Assembly: GCA_013433145.1 (NCBI GenBank)
Contig: CM024170.1
Location: 310,001-374,000 of the forward strand
Reading direction: 5' to 3'
Length of the DNA: 64,000 nt
DNA from: Ascaris suum
Lineage: Eukaryota; Nematoda; Chromadorea; Rhabditida; Ascarididae
This document shows positions 63,665 to 64,000 of this stretch, piece after piece (position 1 is the first letter of the stretch; each line of letters opens with the position of its first letter). Both the position numbers and the translations under genes were made by a program. A model generated the notes under the pieces. The model worked only from the letters and a program-made list of their open reading frames with translations, searched no databases and had not been told where the DNA came from.

Positions 63665-64000
63665 AGGTGCTGTTGAACGACTTATTAGGATTAGGCTTAC
63701 ATTTAAAAGGGAGCTGTTGTTGATTAGAAGAATTGGATGGCTGTCGGAGAAACGCTGACATCGACAACAGCTCACTATTCACCGGATGTGCTCAATTATG
63801 AAGAGTTGCGCTGCTTTTGTTGTTTTTGGTTTCCCAACGACAAGTCATCTTGTCTTTGCTTTGGTTAAGCCGTATTGTTGAACTGATTACGGTGTCAAAG
63901 TAGAAACGCACGCGAGTTTTAATGCCTCTTATCTTCGCTGGTTAACATCATCCGCTGAGCCTAATGTTGCATTCTCAACTGCCATTGTATTGCATTGCAT

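Overview
The window is eukaryotic nuclear DNA from an invertebrate animal, most likely a nematode. Genes are split into short exons by AT-rich introns with GT..AG ends. Several acceptors are of the TTTCAG/TTTTAG type common in nematodes. Introns are 0.3-1 kb or longer, simple-sequence DNA is abundant, and poly-G tracts recur. No marker fixes the genus. There are no operons, rRNA, tRNA, CRISPR or prokaryotic signals. A run of ten Ns at 14204-14213 shows this is a scaffold joined across an unsized gap.

Left part (1-7072): ten plus-strand exons encode the middle of a HUWE1-type HECT E3 ubiquitin ligase (eel-1 in C. elegans), including an intact WWE domain (3543-3812). The exons align in order with the human protein as I remember it, from the acidic stretch after the UBA domain to the helical block with the motif LIRLIAELVKSYSAVA. 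The tenth exon is cut off at 7073, exactly where the second copy of a perfect 154-bp direct repeat begins. That copy runs straight into a 3.7-kb AT minisatellite with a 19-bp unit (7227-10920). The rest of HUWE1, including the HECT domain, is not seen downstream, so this junction is either a rearrangement or an assembly misjoin.

Middle-left (10921-25000): non-coding DNA, (TA)n, the N gap, a second AT array, a TTAG/TTTAG array with internal duplications, and one copy of a ~765-bp dispersed repeat whose second copy lies at 46665-47432. Between 17994 and 22726 are remnants of a plus-strand coiled-coil gene with several frameshifts and in-frame stops. One of its exons carries a near-perfect inverted duplication (126-bp arms, 29-bp loop).

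Middle-right (about 25000-46050): a long plus-strand gene I could not identify. Its exons from 34906 to the stop at 45639 form a largely phase-consistent chain of helical, leucine-rich sequence, followed by AATAAA at 46043. Two exons contain an in-frame TGA. Candidate upstream exons start at 25 kb. Some introns hold possible minus-strand exons.

Right part (46060-64000): the second dispersed-repeat copy, a 4.5-kb degenerate TATATTTA array with long (TA)n tracts, an intact coiled-coil exon, a 65-bp-arm foldback element, a 3.9-kb TTATTAG array, and scattered candidate exons. Many open frames in the AT arrays are Tyr/Ile/Phe/Leu-only products of the repeats and are not annotated as genes.

I see no defence system, mobile gene cassette or other clearly new system. 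The most notable signals are the broken HUWE1 exon, the two large hairpins, the unidentified gene with in-frame TGA codons, and the disabled coiled-coil gene.
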